A DNA stretch of 64,000 nt from DASXKD01 sp963762735. Lineage in GTDB: Bacteria > Actinomycetota > Actinomycetes > Streptosporangiales > Streptosporangiaceae. Below, one piece after another: positions 17,147-26,118 of the stretch. The notes below the pieces were generated by a model. The model saw only the letters and a program-made list of their open reading frames with translations, made no database searches and was not told where the DNA came from. Positions within the stretch are counted from its first letter, which is position 1. Every line of letters starts with the position of its first letter. The position numbers were made by a program, and so were the translations under genes. Location of the stretch: contig CAVXMG010000032.1 of the NCBI GenBank assembly GCA_963762735.1, positions 186,001 to 250,000 on the forward strand, given 5' to 3'.

Positions 17147-18325
17147 ATGCTTCGCTGGCTCACCGCGGGAGAGTCGCACGGGCGGGCGCTCGTCGCGATC
17201 TGCGAGGGGCTGCCCGCGGGCGTCGAGGTCAGCACGGCCGACGTGGCCGCGGCGCTGGCCCGCCGCAGGGCCGGGTACGGCCGCGGCGCGCGGATGAAGT
17301 TCGAGCAGGACGAGACGGAGATCACCGGCGGCGTGCGGCACGGCGTGACGCTCGGCAGCCCCGTGGCGATCCGCATCGGCAACACCGAGTGGCCCAAGTG
17401 GGACACGGTGATGGCGCCAGACCCGGTGCCCGCCGGCGTGCTGGACGACATGGCCAGGGCCGCGCCGCTGACCCGGCCCCGGCCCGGCCACGCGGACCTG
17501 GCCGGGATGCAGAAGTACGGCCACCACGATGCCCGGCCCGTGCTCGAACGGGCCAGCGCCCGCGAGACCGCCGCACGGGTGGCGCTCGGCGAACTGGCCC
17601 GGCGGTATCTGCGGCAGGCGTTCGGCATCGAGATCGTGAGCCACGTCGTGGCGATCGGCCCGGTCTTCGCACCGGATGGCGTCATGCCCCGGCCGGAGGA
17701 CGCGCCGCGGGTCGACGCGGACCCGGTGCGCTGCCTGGACCCGGCCGCGAGCGCGGCGATGCAGGCGGAGATCGACGCCGCGCGCAAGGACGGCGACACG
17801 CTCGGCGGGGTCGTCGAGGTGGTGGGCTACGGCCTGCCGCCCGGCCTTGGCAGTCACGTGCACTGGGACCGCAGGCTGGACGGGCGCCTGGCCGCCGCGC
17901 TGATGAGCATCCATGCGATCAAGGGCGTCGAGGCGGGGGATGGGTTCGCGACCGCGCGCCGCCGCGGCTCGTGCGCACACGACGAGATCGAGGGCTCCGT
18001 GGACGGGGTGCGGCGGCGGACCAACCGGGCAGGCGGGATCGAGGGCGGAATGACCACAGGGGAGCCGCTGCGGATGCGCGCGGCAATGAAGCCGATCTCC
18101 ACGGTGCCGCGGGCGCTGGATACCGTGGACGTGCTCACCGGCGAGCCGGCCAAGGCCATCAACCAGCGCAGCGACGTCACCGCGGTGCCCGCGGCCGGAG
18201 TGGTCGCCGAGGCCATGATGGCGCTGGTGCTGGCCGAGGCGGCCACGGAGAAGTTCGGCGGCGACTCGGTCGCCGAGGCCCGCCGCAACCTGCGCGGCTA
18301 CCTGGATTCGCTGGTGATCGCGTGA
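17147..18325 (+). CDS. aroC: chorismate synthase
   Basis: AroC makes chorismate from EPSP and needs reduced FMN. The signatures are MLRWLTAGESHGRALVAICE, GRGARMKFEQDETEITGGVR, RPRPGHADLAGMQKYG (with the FMN/substrate-binding GHAD), ERASARETAARVA and NRAGGIEGGMTTGEPLRMRA. Length is 392 residues, normal for actinobacteria. It is the first of four coupled shikimate genes. Its stop overlaps the aroK start as GTGA at 18322-18325. Confidence 0.97.
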   Translation: MLRWLTAGESHGRALVAICEGLPAGVEVSTADVAAALARRRAGYGRGARMKFEQDETEITGGVRHGVTLGSPVAIRIGNTEWPKWDTVMAPDPVPAGVLDDMARAAPLTRPRPGHADLAGMQKYGHHDARPVLERASARETAARVALGELARRYLRQAFGIEIVSHVVAIGPVFAPDGVMPRPEDAPRVDADPVRCLDPAASAAMQAEIDAARKDGDTLGGVVEVVGYGLPPGLGSHVHWDRRLDGRLAAALMSIHAIKGVEAGDGFATARRRGSCAHDEIEGSVDGVRRRTNRAGGIEGGMTTGEPLRMRAAMKPISTVPRALDTVDVLTGEPAKAINQRSDVTAVPAAGVVAEAMMALVLAEAATEKFGGDSVAEARRNLRGYLDSLVIA

Positions 18326-18900
18326 GCCCCGTGGCCGTGCTCATCGGGCCGCCCGGCGCGGGCAAGTCCACCGTCGGCCCGTTGCTCGCCGCGCTGCTCG
18401 GAGCGGAATTCACCGAGACCGACGCCTTGGTCGAAGAGGCGGCGGGTAAGCCGGTCAGCGAGATCTTCATCACCGACGGCGAGCCCGCCTTCCGCGACCT
18501 GGAGCGCGCCGCCGTGGCCTGGGCCCTGAGCCAGCACCCAGGAATCCTCTCGCTCGGCGGCGGGGCGGTGCTGGATCCGCAGACCAGGCAGCGGCTGGCC
18601 GGGCAGCGCGTGGTGTACCTGCAGACCGGGTTCGCCGCCGCAGTGCGGCGGGTTGGCCTGGACACGCCCCGCCCGCTGCTGCTCGGCAACCCGCGCGGGC
18701 GGATGCGCGAACTGCTCGCCGAGCGCCTGCCCGTCTATGAGTCGCTGGCCCGGATCACCGTGGTCACCGACGACCGCGAACCGCAGGAGATCGCGGACGA
18801 GATCGCGGCCGCGATCACCGCCCGGATCGCCGCGGCGGCCGGCGAGGGGGCCGGAACGGGGGACTGGGCCGCCGAGGAGGACGAGCATGGGGACGCCTGA
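18322..18900 (+). CDS. aroK: shikimate kinase
   Basis: AroK phosphorylates shikimate at the 3-hydroxyl. The P-loop is GPPGAGKST at residues 9-17. Shikimate-binding residues are in ETDALVEEAAG (Asp) and FRDLE (Arg). ILSLGGGAVLD is the GGG motif and TPRPLLLGN the lid. The 192-residue protein has an Ala/Glu-rich tail longer than the usual 170. GTG 18322 overlaps the aroC stop. aroB begins 42 bp later. Some shikimate-binding Asp residues are replaced in the Walker B region, within family variation. Confidence 0.95.
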   Translation: MSPVAVLIGPPGAGKSTVGPLLAALLGAEFTETDALVEEAAGKPVSEIFITDGEPAFRDLERAAVAWALSQHPGILSLGGGAVLDPQTRQRLAGQRVVYLQTGFAAAVRRVGLDTPRPLLLGNPRGRMRELLAERLPVYESLARITVVTDDREPQEIADEIAAAITARIAAAAGEGAGTGDWAAEEDEHGDA

Positions 18901-18942
18901 TCGGGCGCCCGCGGCGCCCGCCGGGGCACCCGCGGCAGGCCA

Positions 18943-20022
18943 GTGAGCGTCACCAGGATCGACGTCGGCGGGGAGCGCCCGTACCAGGTCGTCGTCGGCA
19001 CCGGGGTGCTCGGCGAGCTGCCGTCGCTGGTCGGGGACAAGGCCCGCACCGTGGTCGTGATCAGCCCCGAAGGCCTGGCGGCCATCGCGCGCCCGGTCTG
19101 CGGGGCGCTGGAGGGGGCCGGCTACCTGGTACGCGCCGAGACGGTCCCGGCGGGCGAGGCGGCCAAGGAGATCGGCGTGGCCGCGCGGTTGTGGTCCCGG
19201 CTGGCCGCGCACGGGGTCACCCGCAGCGACGCCATCGTCGGCGTGGGCGGCGGCGCAACCACGGACCTGGCCGGTTTCGTGGCCGCGACCTGGTTGCGCG
19301 GGGTCCGCCTGGTTCTGGTGCCGACCACGCTGCTGGCCATCACCGATGCCGCGGTCGGCGGGAAGACCGCGATCAACACCGGCGAGGGGAAGAATCTGGT
19401 CGGGGCGTTCTACCCGCCTGCCGGGGTGCTCGCCGACCTCGCCGTGCTCGAATCCCTGCCCGCCAGCGAGTACGCGAGCGGACTGGCCGAGGTGATCAAG
19501 GCGGGGTTCATCGCCGACCCGGTCATCCTCGACCTGATCGAAGCGGACCCGGCCGGCGCGGTGGTCCCGCACGGCCGGCACGCCAGGGAGCTTGTCGAGC
19601 GGGCCGTCCGGATGAAGGCCGGGGTGGTCACCGGCGACCTTCGGGAGGCCGGGCGGCGGGAGATCCTCAACTACGGTCACACCCTCGGCCATGCCATCGA
19701 ACTCGTGGAGGACTACCGGATCCGGCACGGGGAGGCGGTCTCGGTGGGCATGGTGTACGCGGCGGAACTGGGCCGCCTGGCAGGCCGGCTTGACGTGGCC
19801 ACGCTGCACCGGCACCGGCGGATCCTGACCGGCGCCGGTCTGCCCACCAGCTACCTGGCCGGTGCCTGGCCGGCCCTGCGCAAGGCGATGGCCGTGGACA
19901 AGAAGGCACGCGGCGCGGCGCTGCGCTTCGTAGTGCTCGAGGGCCCGGCCCGGCCGGTCATCTTCGCCGACCCCCCTGAGGAGCTGCTGGAGCAGGCATA
20001 CGCGGAGGTGACGTCACGGTGA
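18943..20022 (+). CDS. aroB: 3-dehydroquinate synthase
   Basis: AroB converts DAHP to 3-dehydroquinate using NAD+ and a divalent metal. The NAD-binding GVGGGATTDLAGFVAATWLRG, the VPTTLLAITDAAVGGKTAIN block, the metal-binding GLAEVIKAG Glu, and the NYGHTLGHAIE His residues with the later RHGEAVSVGM His are all present. It has 359 residues from GTG 18943. The stop overlaps the GTG start of aroQ at 20019. The usual MVDAAVGGK reads ITDAAVGGK, a conservative change. Confidence 0.96.
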   Translation: MSVTRIDVGGERPYQVVVGTGVLGELPSLVGDKARTVVVISPEGLAAIARPVCGALEGAGYLVRAETVPAGEAAKEIGVAARLWSRLAAHGVTRSDAIVGVGGGATTDLAGFVAATWLRGVRLVLVPTTLLAITDAAVGGKTAINTGEGKNLVGAFYPPAGVLADLAVLESLPASEYASGLAEVIKAGFIADPVILDLIEADPAGAVVPHGRHARELVERAVRMKAGVVTGDLREAGRREILNYGHTLGHAIELVEDYRIRHGEAVSVGMVYAAELGRLAGRLDVATLHRHRRILTGAGLPTSYLAGAWPALRKAMAVDKKARGAALRFVVLEGPARPVIFADPPEELLEQAYAEVTSR

Positions 20023-20471
20023 GGCCGGTACTGGTGCTCAACGGCCCGAACCTCGGGCGGCTCGGCTCCCGCGAGCCCGACGTGTACGGCACGGTGGACT
20101 TCGAGGGCCTGGCGGAATCCTGCCGGGCCACCGGGCGCAGCCTCGGGCTGCACGTCGAGGTGCGGCAGACCGACGACGAGGCCGAGCTCATCGCCTGGGT
20201 TCACGAGGCCATCGACCAGCGCCTGCCGGTGGTGCTGAACCCGGCCGCGTTCACCCACTACTCCTACGGCCTGCGCGACGCGCTGGCCCAGCGCACCGCG
20301 CCACTGATCGAGGTGCACATCTCCAACCCGGCGGCACGCGAGTCCTTCCGGCACACCTCGGTGGTGGCCGGGGTGGCGGACGGGACGATCGCCGGGTTCG
20401 GGCTGCTGTCCTACCGGCTCGCGCTGCAGGCCATCGCGGAGATTGGCGCCCCGGCGCAGGACGCGGGCTGA
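20019..20471 (+). CDS. aroQ: 3-dehydroquinate dehydratase, type II
   Basis: AroQ removes water from 3-dehydroquinate. The 150-residue length, LVLNGPNLGRLGSREPDVYG with the catalytic region, VVLNPAAFTHYSYGLRDAL with the substrate-binding Asn, PLIEVHISNPAARESFRHTS with the catalytic His, and GFGLLSYRLAL mark the type II dodecameric enzyme. Start GTG overlaps the aroB stop. In Mycobacterium and Streptomyces pepQ, efp and nusB follow soon after. Here about 10 kb of accessory genes separate them. Confidence 0.96.
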   Translation: MRPVLVLNGPNLGRLGSREPDVYGTVDFEGLAESCRATGRSLGLHVEVRQTDDEAELIAWVHEAIDQRLPVVLNPAAFTHYSYGLRDALAQRTAPLIEVHISNPAARESFRHTSVVAGVADGTIAGFGLLSYRLALQAIAEIGAPAQDAG

Positions 20472-20568
20472 GGCCTGCCGGCGGCGCAGGGACGATTGCG
20501 GTTACCGTCGAAGCATTACCGGCAAAACGGCCCGGCGGCGCGGGCGTGGCAGCGAAAGGCGGGACGGG

Positions 20569-21519
20569 ATGCGCATCGGGATGTCGCTGAACTACGCGGG
20601 GGGTTTCGCCGAGACGGTGGAGGAACTCGCCGACTACGAGAAGGCGGGACTTGAGATCGTCTTCGTGCCGGAGGCCTACAGCTTCGACGCGGTCAGCCAA
20701 CTCGGTTTCATCGCCGCCAGGACGCAGCGGCTGCAGATCGCCTCGGGGATCTTCCAGCTCTACTCGCGCACGCCCGCGCTGACCGCGATGACCGCGGCCG
20801 GGCTCGACTATGTGTCGGGCGGCCGGTTCACGCTCGGCATCGGGGCGTCCGGGCCGCAGGTGATCGAGGGCTGGCACGGGGTGCCCTACGACGCGCCGGT
20901 CGGCCGTACCAGGGAGATCATCGAGATCTGCCGGATGGTGTGGCGGCGCGAGCGGCTGGAGTACTCCGGCAAGCACTACACGTTGCCGCTGCCGGCCGGG
21001 CAGGGCACAGGGCTCGGCAAGCCGCTGAAGCTGATCAACCACCCGGTGCGGGAGCGGATCCCGATCTTCGTGGCCGGGATGGGCCCGAAGAACGTGGCGA
21101 TGATCGCCGAGCTGGCCGAGGGGTGGGAGCCGATCTTCTACTTCCCCGAGCGGGCCGCCGGGGTGTGGGACGGGCCGCTGGCGATCGGCCGGGCCCGCCG
21201 CGATCCCGCGCTGCCGCCGCTGGACGTGGTCGCGCAGGCGGGCCTGGCGATCGGCGAGGACGTGGGCGGCTACCTGGACCTGGCCCGGCCGATGCTGGCG
21301 CTGTATATCGGCGGCATGGGCCCGCACCGGGACAAGGGCAGCAACTTCTACTACGAGCTGGCGGTGCGGTACGGCTTCGGGGAGCAGGCCGCCAGGATCC
21401 AGGACGCCTACCTCGACGGGCGCAAGGACGAGGCCGCCGCATTGGTGCCTGAAGAACTGCTGGCCGGGACCTCGCTGGTCGGGCCCGAGGGGTATGTGGC
21501 GGAGCGGCTCGCGGCCTGA
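20569..21519 (+). CDS. LLM-class (F420-dependent type) oxidoreductase, 3' end frameshifted
   Basis: A TIM-barrel luciferase-like protein of 316 residues from ATG 20569. Typical features are MRIGMSLNYAGGFAETVEEL, EIVFVPEAYSFDAVSQLG, YVSGGRFTLGIGASGPQVIE and FVAGMGPKNVAMIAELAEGW. The closest general group is F420-dependent mer-type reductases. The substrate is unknown. The frame stops at ERLAA. The expected last helix (LKEAGVTTLNVTP, then IEKVRDLAP) is encoded immediately downstream in another frame and ends at 21617. One missing C near 21516 would explain this. It is a monocistronic gene at the start of the accessory block. Confidence 0.88.
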   Translation: MRIGMSLNYAGGFAETVEELADYEKAGLEIVFVPEAYSFDAVSQLGFIAARTQRLQIASGIFQLYSRTPALTAMTAAGLDYVSGGRFTLGIGASGPQVIEGWHGVPYDAPVGRTREIIEICRMVWRRERLEYSGKHYTLPLPAGQGTGLGKPLKLINHPVRERIPIFVAGMGPKNVAMIAELAEGWEPIFYFPERAAGVWDGPLAIGRARRDPALPPLDVVAQAGLAIGEDVGGYLDLARPMLALYIGGMGPHRDKGSNFYYELAVRYGFGEQAARIQDAYLDGRKDEAAALVPEELLAGTSLVGPEGYVAERLAA

Positions 21520-21694
21520 AAGAGGCAGGGGTGACCACGCTCAACGTGACCCCGATCGCGCCCGCCCACGCCGACCGCGTCCGCCTCATCGAGAAGGTCC
21601 GCGACCTGGCCCCCTGACCGTCCGGTGCAGGCCGTCCCGGCGCTGGTCGGCGAGCCTTCAACCGGTTGTGGTGATTTCTTTACATACTGGGCAT

Positions 21695-22501
21695 GTGAGC
21701 GAGAATCCGCCGCCCAGGGCCGGTCGCCCCCGTGGCGCGCCGGTCCGCAGCGGGGTGCCGCAGCGCACCGGCGGGCCGGGCCGCAGCGGTACGCCCGTTC
21801 CCCGCCCGAGGGTCTCGGCCGCCACGTACTGGCGCCGCCGGGTGGTCGTCCTCGGCGTGGGCGCCGGAGTGCTCACCACCCTGAGCTGGGCAGTGAATGG
21901 CCTGCTTGCGACCGGATCGACGGCGGGCCATGCCGCCACCGCTGGCCACACCACGGCAGCGCGGCACAACCCCGCGCGGCATGCCCCCGCGCGGCACGAT
22001 GCGGGCCGGGCATCGCCGGCGGCCTCGCCTTCCGCCAGCCCCAGCCACGCGCCCGCACGTCACAAGGCCAGCCGGCAGGCCCAGGTTTCCGCCAGCACAC
22101 CGGCCTGTGCCTCAGGTGGCGTGACGCTCACCGTGTCGTCGCCGCAGTACTGGTATCAGCCGGGCAGGACGCCCCGGTTCACGGTGCACGCCGTCTCCAC
22201 GCAAAGCCAGCCCTGCCACTTCGACATGGGCCCGCGGTTCGTGTCGGTGGTCATCGACACCCCCGGCGGCCGGCCCATCTGGAGTTCGGCGGACTGCGTG
22301 AGCGGCGCCGGTTCGCACCCGGTCGTCCTGGCCAGCGGCACGCACGCCGCCCTGCACGTCTCCTGGGACCGGAGAACAGGCTGCGGGGATACCGGGAGCC
22401 TGGTCCGCCCGGGCGAGTACCGGGTCAGCGCGGCCGCTGGCGCCGACCACAGCAAGAGCGTGAACATCGTGCTCGGCGCCGTGGGCGTGTCCGGTCCCTG
22501 A
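21695..22501 (+). CDS. membrane-anchored protein of unknown function with an extracytoplasmic domain
   Basis: GTG 21695 gives 268 residues. The first 45 are basic and Pro/Gly-rich. One membrane segment follows (VVVLGVGAGVLTTLSWAVNG). Next comes a His/Ala/Pro-rich spacer and then a compact extracytoplasmic domain of about 130 residues with four or more cysteines (ACASGGVTLTVSSPQYWYQP, CHFDMGPRF, SADCVSG, RRTGCGDTGSL). This layout resembles DUF4232-like beta-sandwich proteins, but I cannot assign it. A strong hairpin follows the stop. Confidence 0.65.
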   Translation: MSENPPPRAGRPRGAPVRSGVPQRTGGPGRSGTPVPRPRVSAATYWRRRVVVLGVGAGVLTTLSWAVNGLLATGSTAGHAATAGHTTAARHNPARHAPARHDAGRASPAASPSASPSHAPARHKASRQAQVSASTPACASGGVTLTVSSPQYWYQPGRTPRFTVHAVSTQSQPCHFDMGPRFVSVVIDTPGGRPIWSSADCVSGAGSHPVVLASGTHAALHVSWDRRTGCGDTGSLVRPGEYRVSAAAGADHSKSVNIVLGAVGVSGP

Positions 22502-22550
22502 CCCGCGCGAATACCGGCCCCCTGACCCGGATGCCCGGTCGCTGACCTGG

Positions 22551-22604
22551 CCCCGCCCGGTTCTACGAAATCGTCATATGCGACGCCGTAGAACCGGGCG
22601 GGGG
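22551..22604. terminator. bidirectional intrinsic terminator, 16-bp perfect stem
   Basis: CCCCGCCCGGTTCTAC at 22551-22566 and GTAGAACCGGGCGGGG at 22589-22604 are perfect complements with a 22-base loop. It lies between two convergent genes that end at 22501 and 22627, the position expected for a shared terminator. There is no T-tract, as is usual in high-GC actinobacteria. Confidence 0.8.
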
Positions 22605-22626
22605 TCTTGCCTGGCCGCGCTGGCTA

Positions 22627-24603
22627 TCAGGAGGCCTGCCAGGACATCCCTGGGTCGCCGGCCGAGCAAGTGCCGATCACGAGCTGGGTTCCGTCGGTCG
22701 TGGTGTCGCCTGGATCGGACAGGCACAGGCCCGAGCCCGGATTGACCAGGCTGGTCCCGGTGCCCGCGGGCACCAGATGCCATTGCTGCGCCTTGGTGCC
22801 GTTGCAGAAGTGCAGGTCGACCACGCTGCCCGTGGCGCTGGCGCCGTGCTGGACATCGAGGCACTTCCCGTTGATGCGCCAGGTCCCGTCCGTGTTGGCC
22901 TGCCACGCCTGTTCGGGTGTGCCGTCGCAGGTTGAGAGGACGACCTTGGTGCCGTTCGCCGCCTGGTCGCCGAGGTCATCGACGCACATCCCGGGGATCT
23001 GCGAGGTCACCGGCCCGGCGGGCAGCGTCCACGACTGGTTCGAGTAGCCGTTGCACGGCCAGAGCACGACCCTGGTCCCGTTGGTGGTGCTGAAGCCAGG
23101 GTCGGCGAGGCACATTCCCGACCAGGGGTTGAGCAGCGCGGTCGGGCGTGCGCCCCGGGCGGGGTTCAGCGCCCGCGGGTAGATCAGGCGCCATTGCTGG
23201 GCCTGCGTGCTGCCGCACTGCGCCAGCCCCATCGGGGCGCCCTGCGCCGCGGTGGGAATTGTGAGGCATTCGTTGTCGATCCGCAGCGTGCCGTCCTGAG
23301 CGTAGGTCCAGGCCTGCGCGCTGCTGCCGGTGCATGCCTTGATCACGGCCCGGGTGGCCGTCGTACCGCCCGCAGCGGTCAGGCAGTCACCCAGGGCCGA
23401 CTGGACCTGCCCGGTCGGCCCCGCCGTGGGCGCGCCGGTCACGGTCCAGGTGAACGACACCGAGCCGGACTGCCCCTGGCTGTCGGTGGCGCTCACCATC
23501 ACCGGGAAGCTGCCCACCGCCGTCGGCCAGCCGGTGATCAGCCCGTCCGGGCTGATGGAGGTGCCCGGCGGCAGGCCCGCGGCGGAGAACGAGACGCTGT
23601 TGCTCGACACCGGGCCGGCCGGGTTGATCTGGAGGTTGACGGTGCCGCCCGCCACGTTGGACTGCGGGCCCGGGTCCATCAGCGGTATGTTCGCCGGGTT
23701 CATCTGGTCCAGGTCGGTGTCGCCCGGGGCCTTGATTCCCCTGACGGTGCCGGCGCTGGAGTACTGCCAGAACGCGTAGGTGCGCCATCCGGCCGTGATG
23801 AGCGGCTTCGGCGCCGAGGTGTAGTCGGGCACCCAGAGCGGGAACTGGCCGAACCGTGTGGCGTTGCCGGTGCAGTCCTGCCACCAGGGCACCGGCCCGT
23901 AGATGACGGGCTCCTCGCCCGTCTTGGCGACGACCTCGCCGCTGAACTGGGAGATCCACGACCTCATAGCCGGCTGGCTGAGCCCGTAGCACTCGGCACC
24001 GTAGGGGTTGTACTCGATGTCCAGCATGATCGGCGGCGGGGTGCCGCCCGCCGAGCTGAGGTATTTGAGCAGGTAGTCCGCCTGTGCGACGGGGCTGCCC
24101 GAACTGCCGTTGCCGTTCGGGATCGCGAACACGTAGGCCATCACCGACAGGCCGGCCGCCTTCGCCCCGGCCAGGTCCGAGAGTGCGTACGGGTTCCGGT
24201 AGTAAGCGCCCTCGGTTGCCTTGACGGCGGCGAACTTAATGCCGGACTTGGCGACTTTCCGCCAGTTAATGCTGGCGCCGCCCGGGTGCTGATAGCCGGC
24301 CACGTCCACGCCTTGCAACGCTCCTGCGAGCCCCGCCCCCGGCGTATTGTCCGTGACGCCGTTCTTTGGCTTACCGGGATGGCCCGCGAGTTCGCGGAGC
24401 AACTTAGGCGAGTGGGTGCGTGCGACGTTGAAATGGCTCACCCGCTGGCGGTGCTTGGCCGCGGCTGCCGCGTGCCGCCCATGTGCCGAGGAGCTCGCGG
24501 ACGTCTCAGCGACCGCCGCTACGGAAAGTGCGGCGACCGTCACAACGCCAACTCCAACGCTAATGAGAATTCTCGGCAGTCGCCCACCCGGCAGTGCCCA
24601 CAT
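22627..24603 (-). CDS. secreted GH25 lysozyme with Ig-like domain and two ricin-type lectin domains
   Basis: An exported peptidoglycan hydrolase of 658 residues. Residues 10-34 are a signal peptide or anchor. Residues 96-305 are glycosyl hydrolase family 25 (muramidase) with GVDVAGYQHPGG, VKATEGAYYRNPYA and the catalytic pair D195/E197 in IMLDIEYNPYG. Residues 315-390 are a putative Ig domain (LPPGTSISPDGLITGWPT). Two beta-trefoil lectin units follow at about 400-525 and 530-658, each with C-L-(T/D) and QxW repeats (AQAWTYAQDG, QAQQWRLIYP, NQSWTLPAG, EQAWQANTDG, AQQWHLVPAG). AAGGAG is six bases before ATG 24603. The lectin part probably binds cell-wall or capsular glycans. The natural target, self or competitor, is not known. 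Confidence 0.92.
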   Translation of the reverse strand: MWALPGGRLPRILISVGVGVVTVAALSVAAVAETSASSSAHGRHAAAAAKHRQRVSHFNVARTHSPKLLRELAGHPGKPKNGVTDNTPGAGLAGALQGVDVAGYQHPGGASINWRKVAKSGIKFAAVKATEGAYYRNPYALSDLAGAKAAGLSVMAYVFAIPNGNGSSGSPVAQADYLLKYLSSAGGTPPPIMLDIEYNPYGAECYGLSQPAMRSWISQFSGEVVAKTGEEPVIYGPVPWWQDCTGNATRFGQFPLWVPDYTSAPKPLITAGWRTYAFWQYSSAGTVRGIKAPGDTDLDQMNPANIPLMDPGPQSNVAGGTVNLQINPAGPVSSNSVSFSAAGLPPGTSISPDGLITGWPTAVGSFPVMVSATDSQGQSGSVSFTWTVTGAPTAGPTGQVQSALGDCLTAAGGTTATRAVIKACTGSSAQAWTYAQDGTLRIDNECLTIPTAAQGAPMGLAQCGSTQAQQWRLIYPRALNPARGARPTALLNPWSGMCLADPGFSTTNGTRVVLWPCNGYSNQSWTLPAGPVTSQIPGMCVDDLGDQAANGTKVVLSTCDGTPEQAWQANTDGTWRINGKCLDVQHGASATGSVVDLHFCNGTKAQQWHLVPAGTGTSLVNPGSGLCLSDPGDTTTDGTQLVIGTCSAGDPGMSWQAS

Positions 24604-24807
24604 CGTCTGCTCCTTGTGTCCCCTCGTGCGGTGACCATTTGCCTGCGTCTTCGGTCAGGGTGCGATGACCGCCATAAGCGGGTTCAGTCAAGCACTTATG
24701 TCGCTAATAGTCCCGTAAGCAGCATTCGTGTCGTCATTCGAATTTCGGCCATGACGGGATTGGGCAGGGGCCGTGCCGGGCGCTTGTACCGCGGCCTTGC
24801 GTGGCGG

Positions 24808-26118
24808 CTAGTCACCACCCAGCGAGCGCCGCTGCGGGGCGATGCCGGCGAAGCTGGCAGGAGTCAGCGGCATCGGGTGCAGGTGCCGTGCGTGGATGAC
24901 CGCCAGGAGCCTGGTCAGTTGCTGGCCCAGGCCGGGGACCCAGTGCAGGAGCACGATCTCGCCAGGCTCAAGCCTCTTGCCGTTCCAGGTGTGGATGCCG
25001 GTGCTCGTGACCGTGGCACTCCAGCCCACCAGGGTTTTCAGCCCGGCCCGGTAGCCTGCCGCCGCCACGGCCGGGTCGAAGGCGCCATACGGCGGCCGGC
25101 CCATCACCGGGGCCTTGCCGAGCCACCGCCCGAGTGCGAGGCGGGCCTGTGCCCACTGGGAGGTGGCCTGGCTCAGGGACAGCTTGGTGAGGTCGGGGTG
25201 GGAGACCGTGTGGTCGGCTATCGTCCCGCCCGCATCGGCGAAGGCGCGCCAGTACACCAGGTTCCGCTGGGCCGCCTGCTCGATGAGGAAGGCCGTGACC
25301 GGTAGATGGGTTCTGTCCATCGTGACCAGGACCTGAGAACTTGGGGTCCAGCCGTCGTCCACGGTGATGTAGATTGCCCGGCCGGCCGGGCTGGCGAAGG
25401 CGTAGAACGGGATCTCTGGCAGGGCGGAGAGGGTCACGTGCACGGTGGCCCGTTCGCCATCCCGGGCGGCCAGCCGCAACCGGGCACGGCATGCCAGCGG
25501 GCTCCTGGCCACGGTGACCTCCGCAGGCGCCGGAGAGCCGATCCGGTCGGAGCCGCAGAGCGGCCTGAACGGTTGCTGGCGGAGCGGGCTGGACGCCCGG
25601 ATGAGCAGCCCGCTTGAGGTGTGGTGAACCGTGGCGACCAGCCGCGGTGGCAGAGTCACGGTCAGCGTCCTGGTGACCGGTTCCGGGCCGAGCACCTGGA
25701 TCGAAATCTGGGTTCGCCTGCCTGGCGGGACCGGCGCGCGAACCATCCCGCGGCCGGGCGCGGCTCGCCACCGGTGCCTCTTTCCGGCCTCAGAGACCAC
25801 GATGCGGCTGCTGGCCATGATGTGGCCGGCCGAGGGCCCGCTACCCGGGGTCAGCCGGACGGTCACCGTGTTGGCAGCCGCGGACACCGAGTACGTGACC
25901 CCGGGCCTGGCCTGTGCCACGGCCTCGGCGCGCTGGCCCATCCACGCCACGACCAGGCCCACCCCCACCAGCGTGCCCGCGGCGGCCAGCATGGGCAGGC
26001 GCCGGGACGACCGCGGGCCACCGCCGCGGCCCGCGAGCGCCGGCCGCGGCGTGCCAGGCCGGGTGAGCGCCAGTCGCGGCATGCGGGGCCGGGCAGCACG
26101 CCCGCCTTCGGCGGTCAC
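24808..26118 (-). CDS. membrane-anchored NodB-type polysaccharide deacetylase (CE4)
   Basis: A 436-residue protein with a basic Pro/Arg-rich cytoplasmic leader, one membrane segment at 42-60 (PMLAAAGTLVGVGLVVAWMG), a 170-residue beta-rich extracytoplasmic spacer, and a NodB domain from about 248. Motif 1 is ITVDDGW (Asp254, Asp255), motif 2 is ADHTVSHPDL (His303, His307) and motif 3 is RPPYGAFD. GEIVLLHWVPG holds the terminal His motif. It most likely removes acetyl groups from peptidoglycan or another amino-sugar polymer outside the cell. It lies next to the GH25 lysozyme in the same orientation, but with a 204-bp gap between, so each probably has its own promoter. Confidence 0.9.
   Translation of the reverse strand: MTAEGGRAARPRMPRLALTRPGTPRPALAGRGGGPRSSRRLPMLAAAGTLVGVGLVVAWMGQRAEAVAQARPGVTYSVSAAANTVTVRLTPGSGPSAGHIMASSRIVVSEAGKRHRWRAAPGRGMVRAPVPPGRRTQISIQVLGPEPVTRTLTVTLPPRLVATVHHTSSGLLIRASSPLRQQPFRPLCGSDRIGSPAPAEVTVARSPLACRARLRLAARDGERATVHVTLSALPEIPFYAFASPAGRAIYITVDDGWTPSSQVLVTMDRTHLPVTAFLIEQAAQRNLVYWRAFADAGGTIADHTVSHPDLTKLSLSQATSQWAQARLALGRWLGKAPVMGRPPYGAFDPAVAAAGYRAGLKTLVGWSATVTSTGIHTWNGKRLEPGEIVLLHWVPGLGQQLTRLLAVIHARHLHPMPLTPASFAGIAPQRRSLGGD

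Noticed and set aside
24604..24807. A possible c-di-AMP (ydaO-type) riboswitch before the lysozyme gene.
   Set aside because: Such riboswitches often precede actinobacterial wall hydrolases, but the conserved blocks could not be found in this 204-bp gap.
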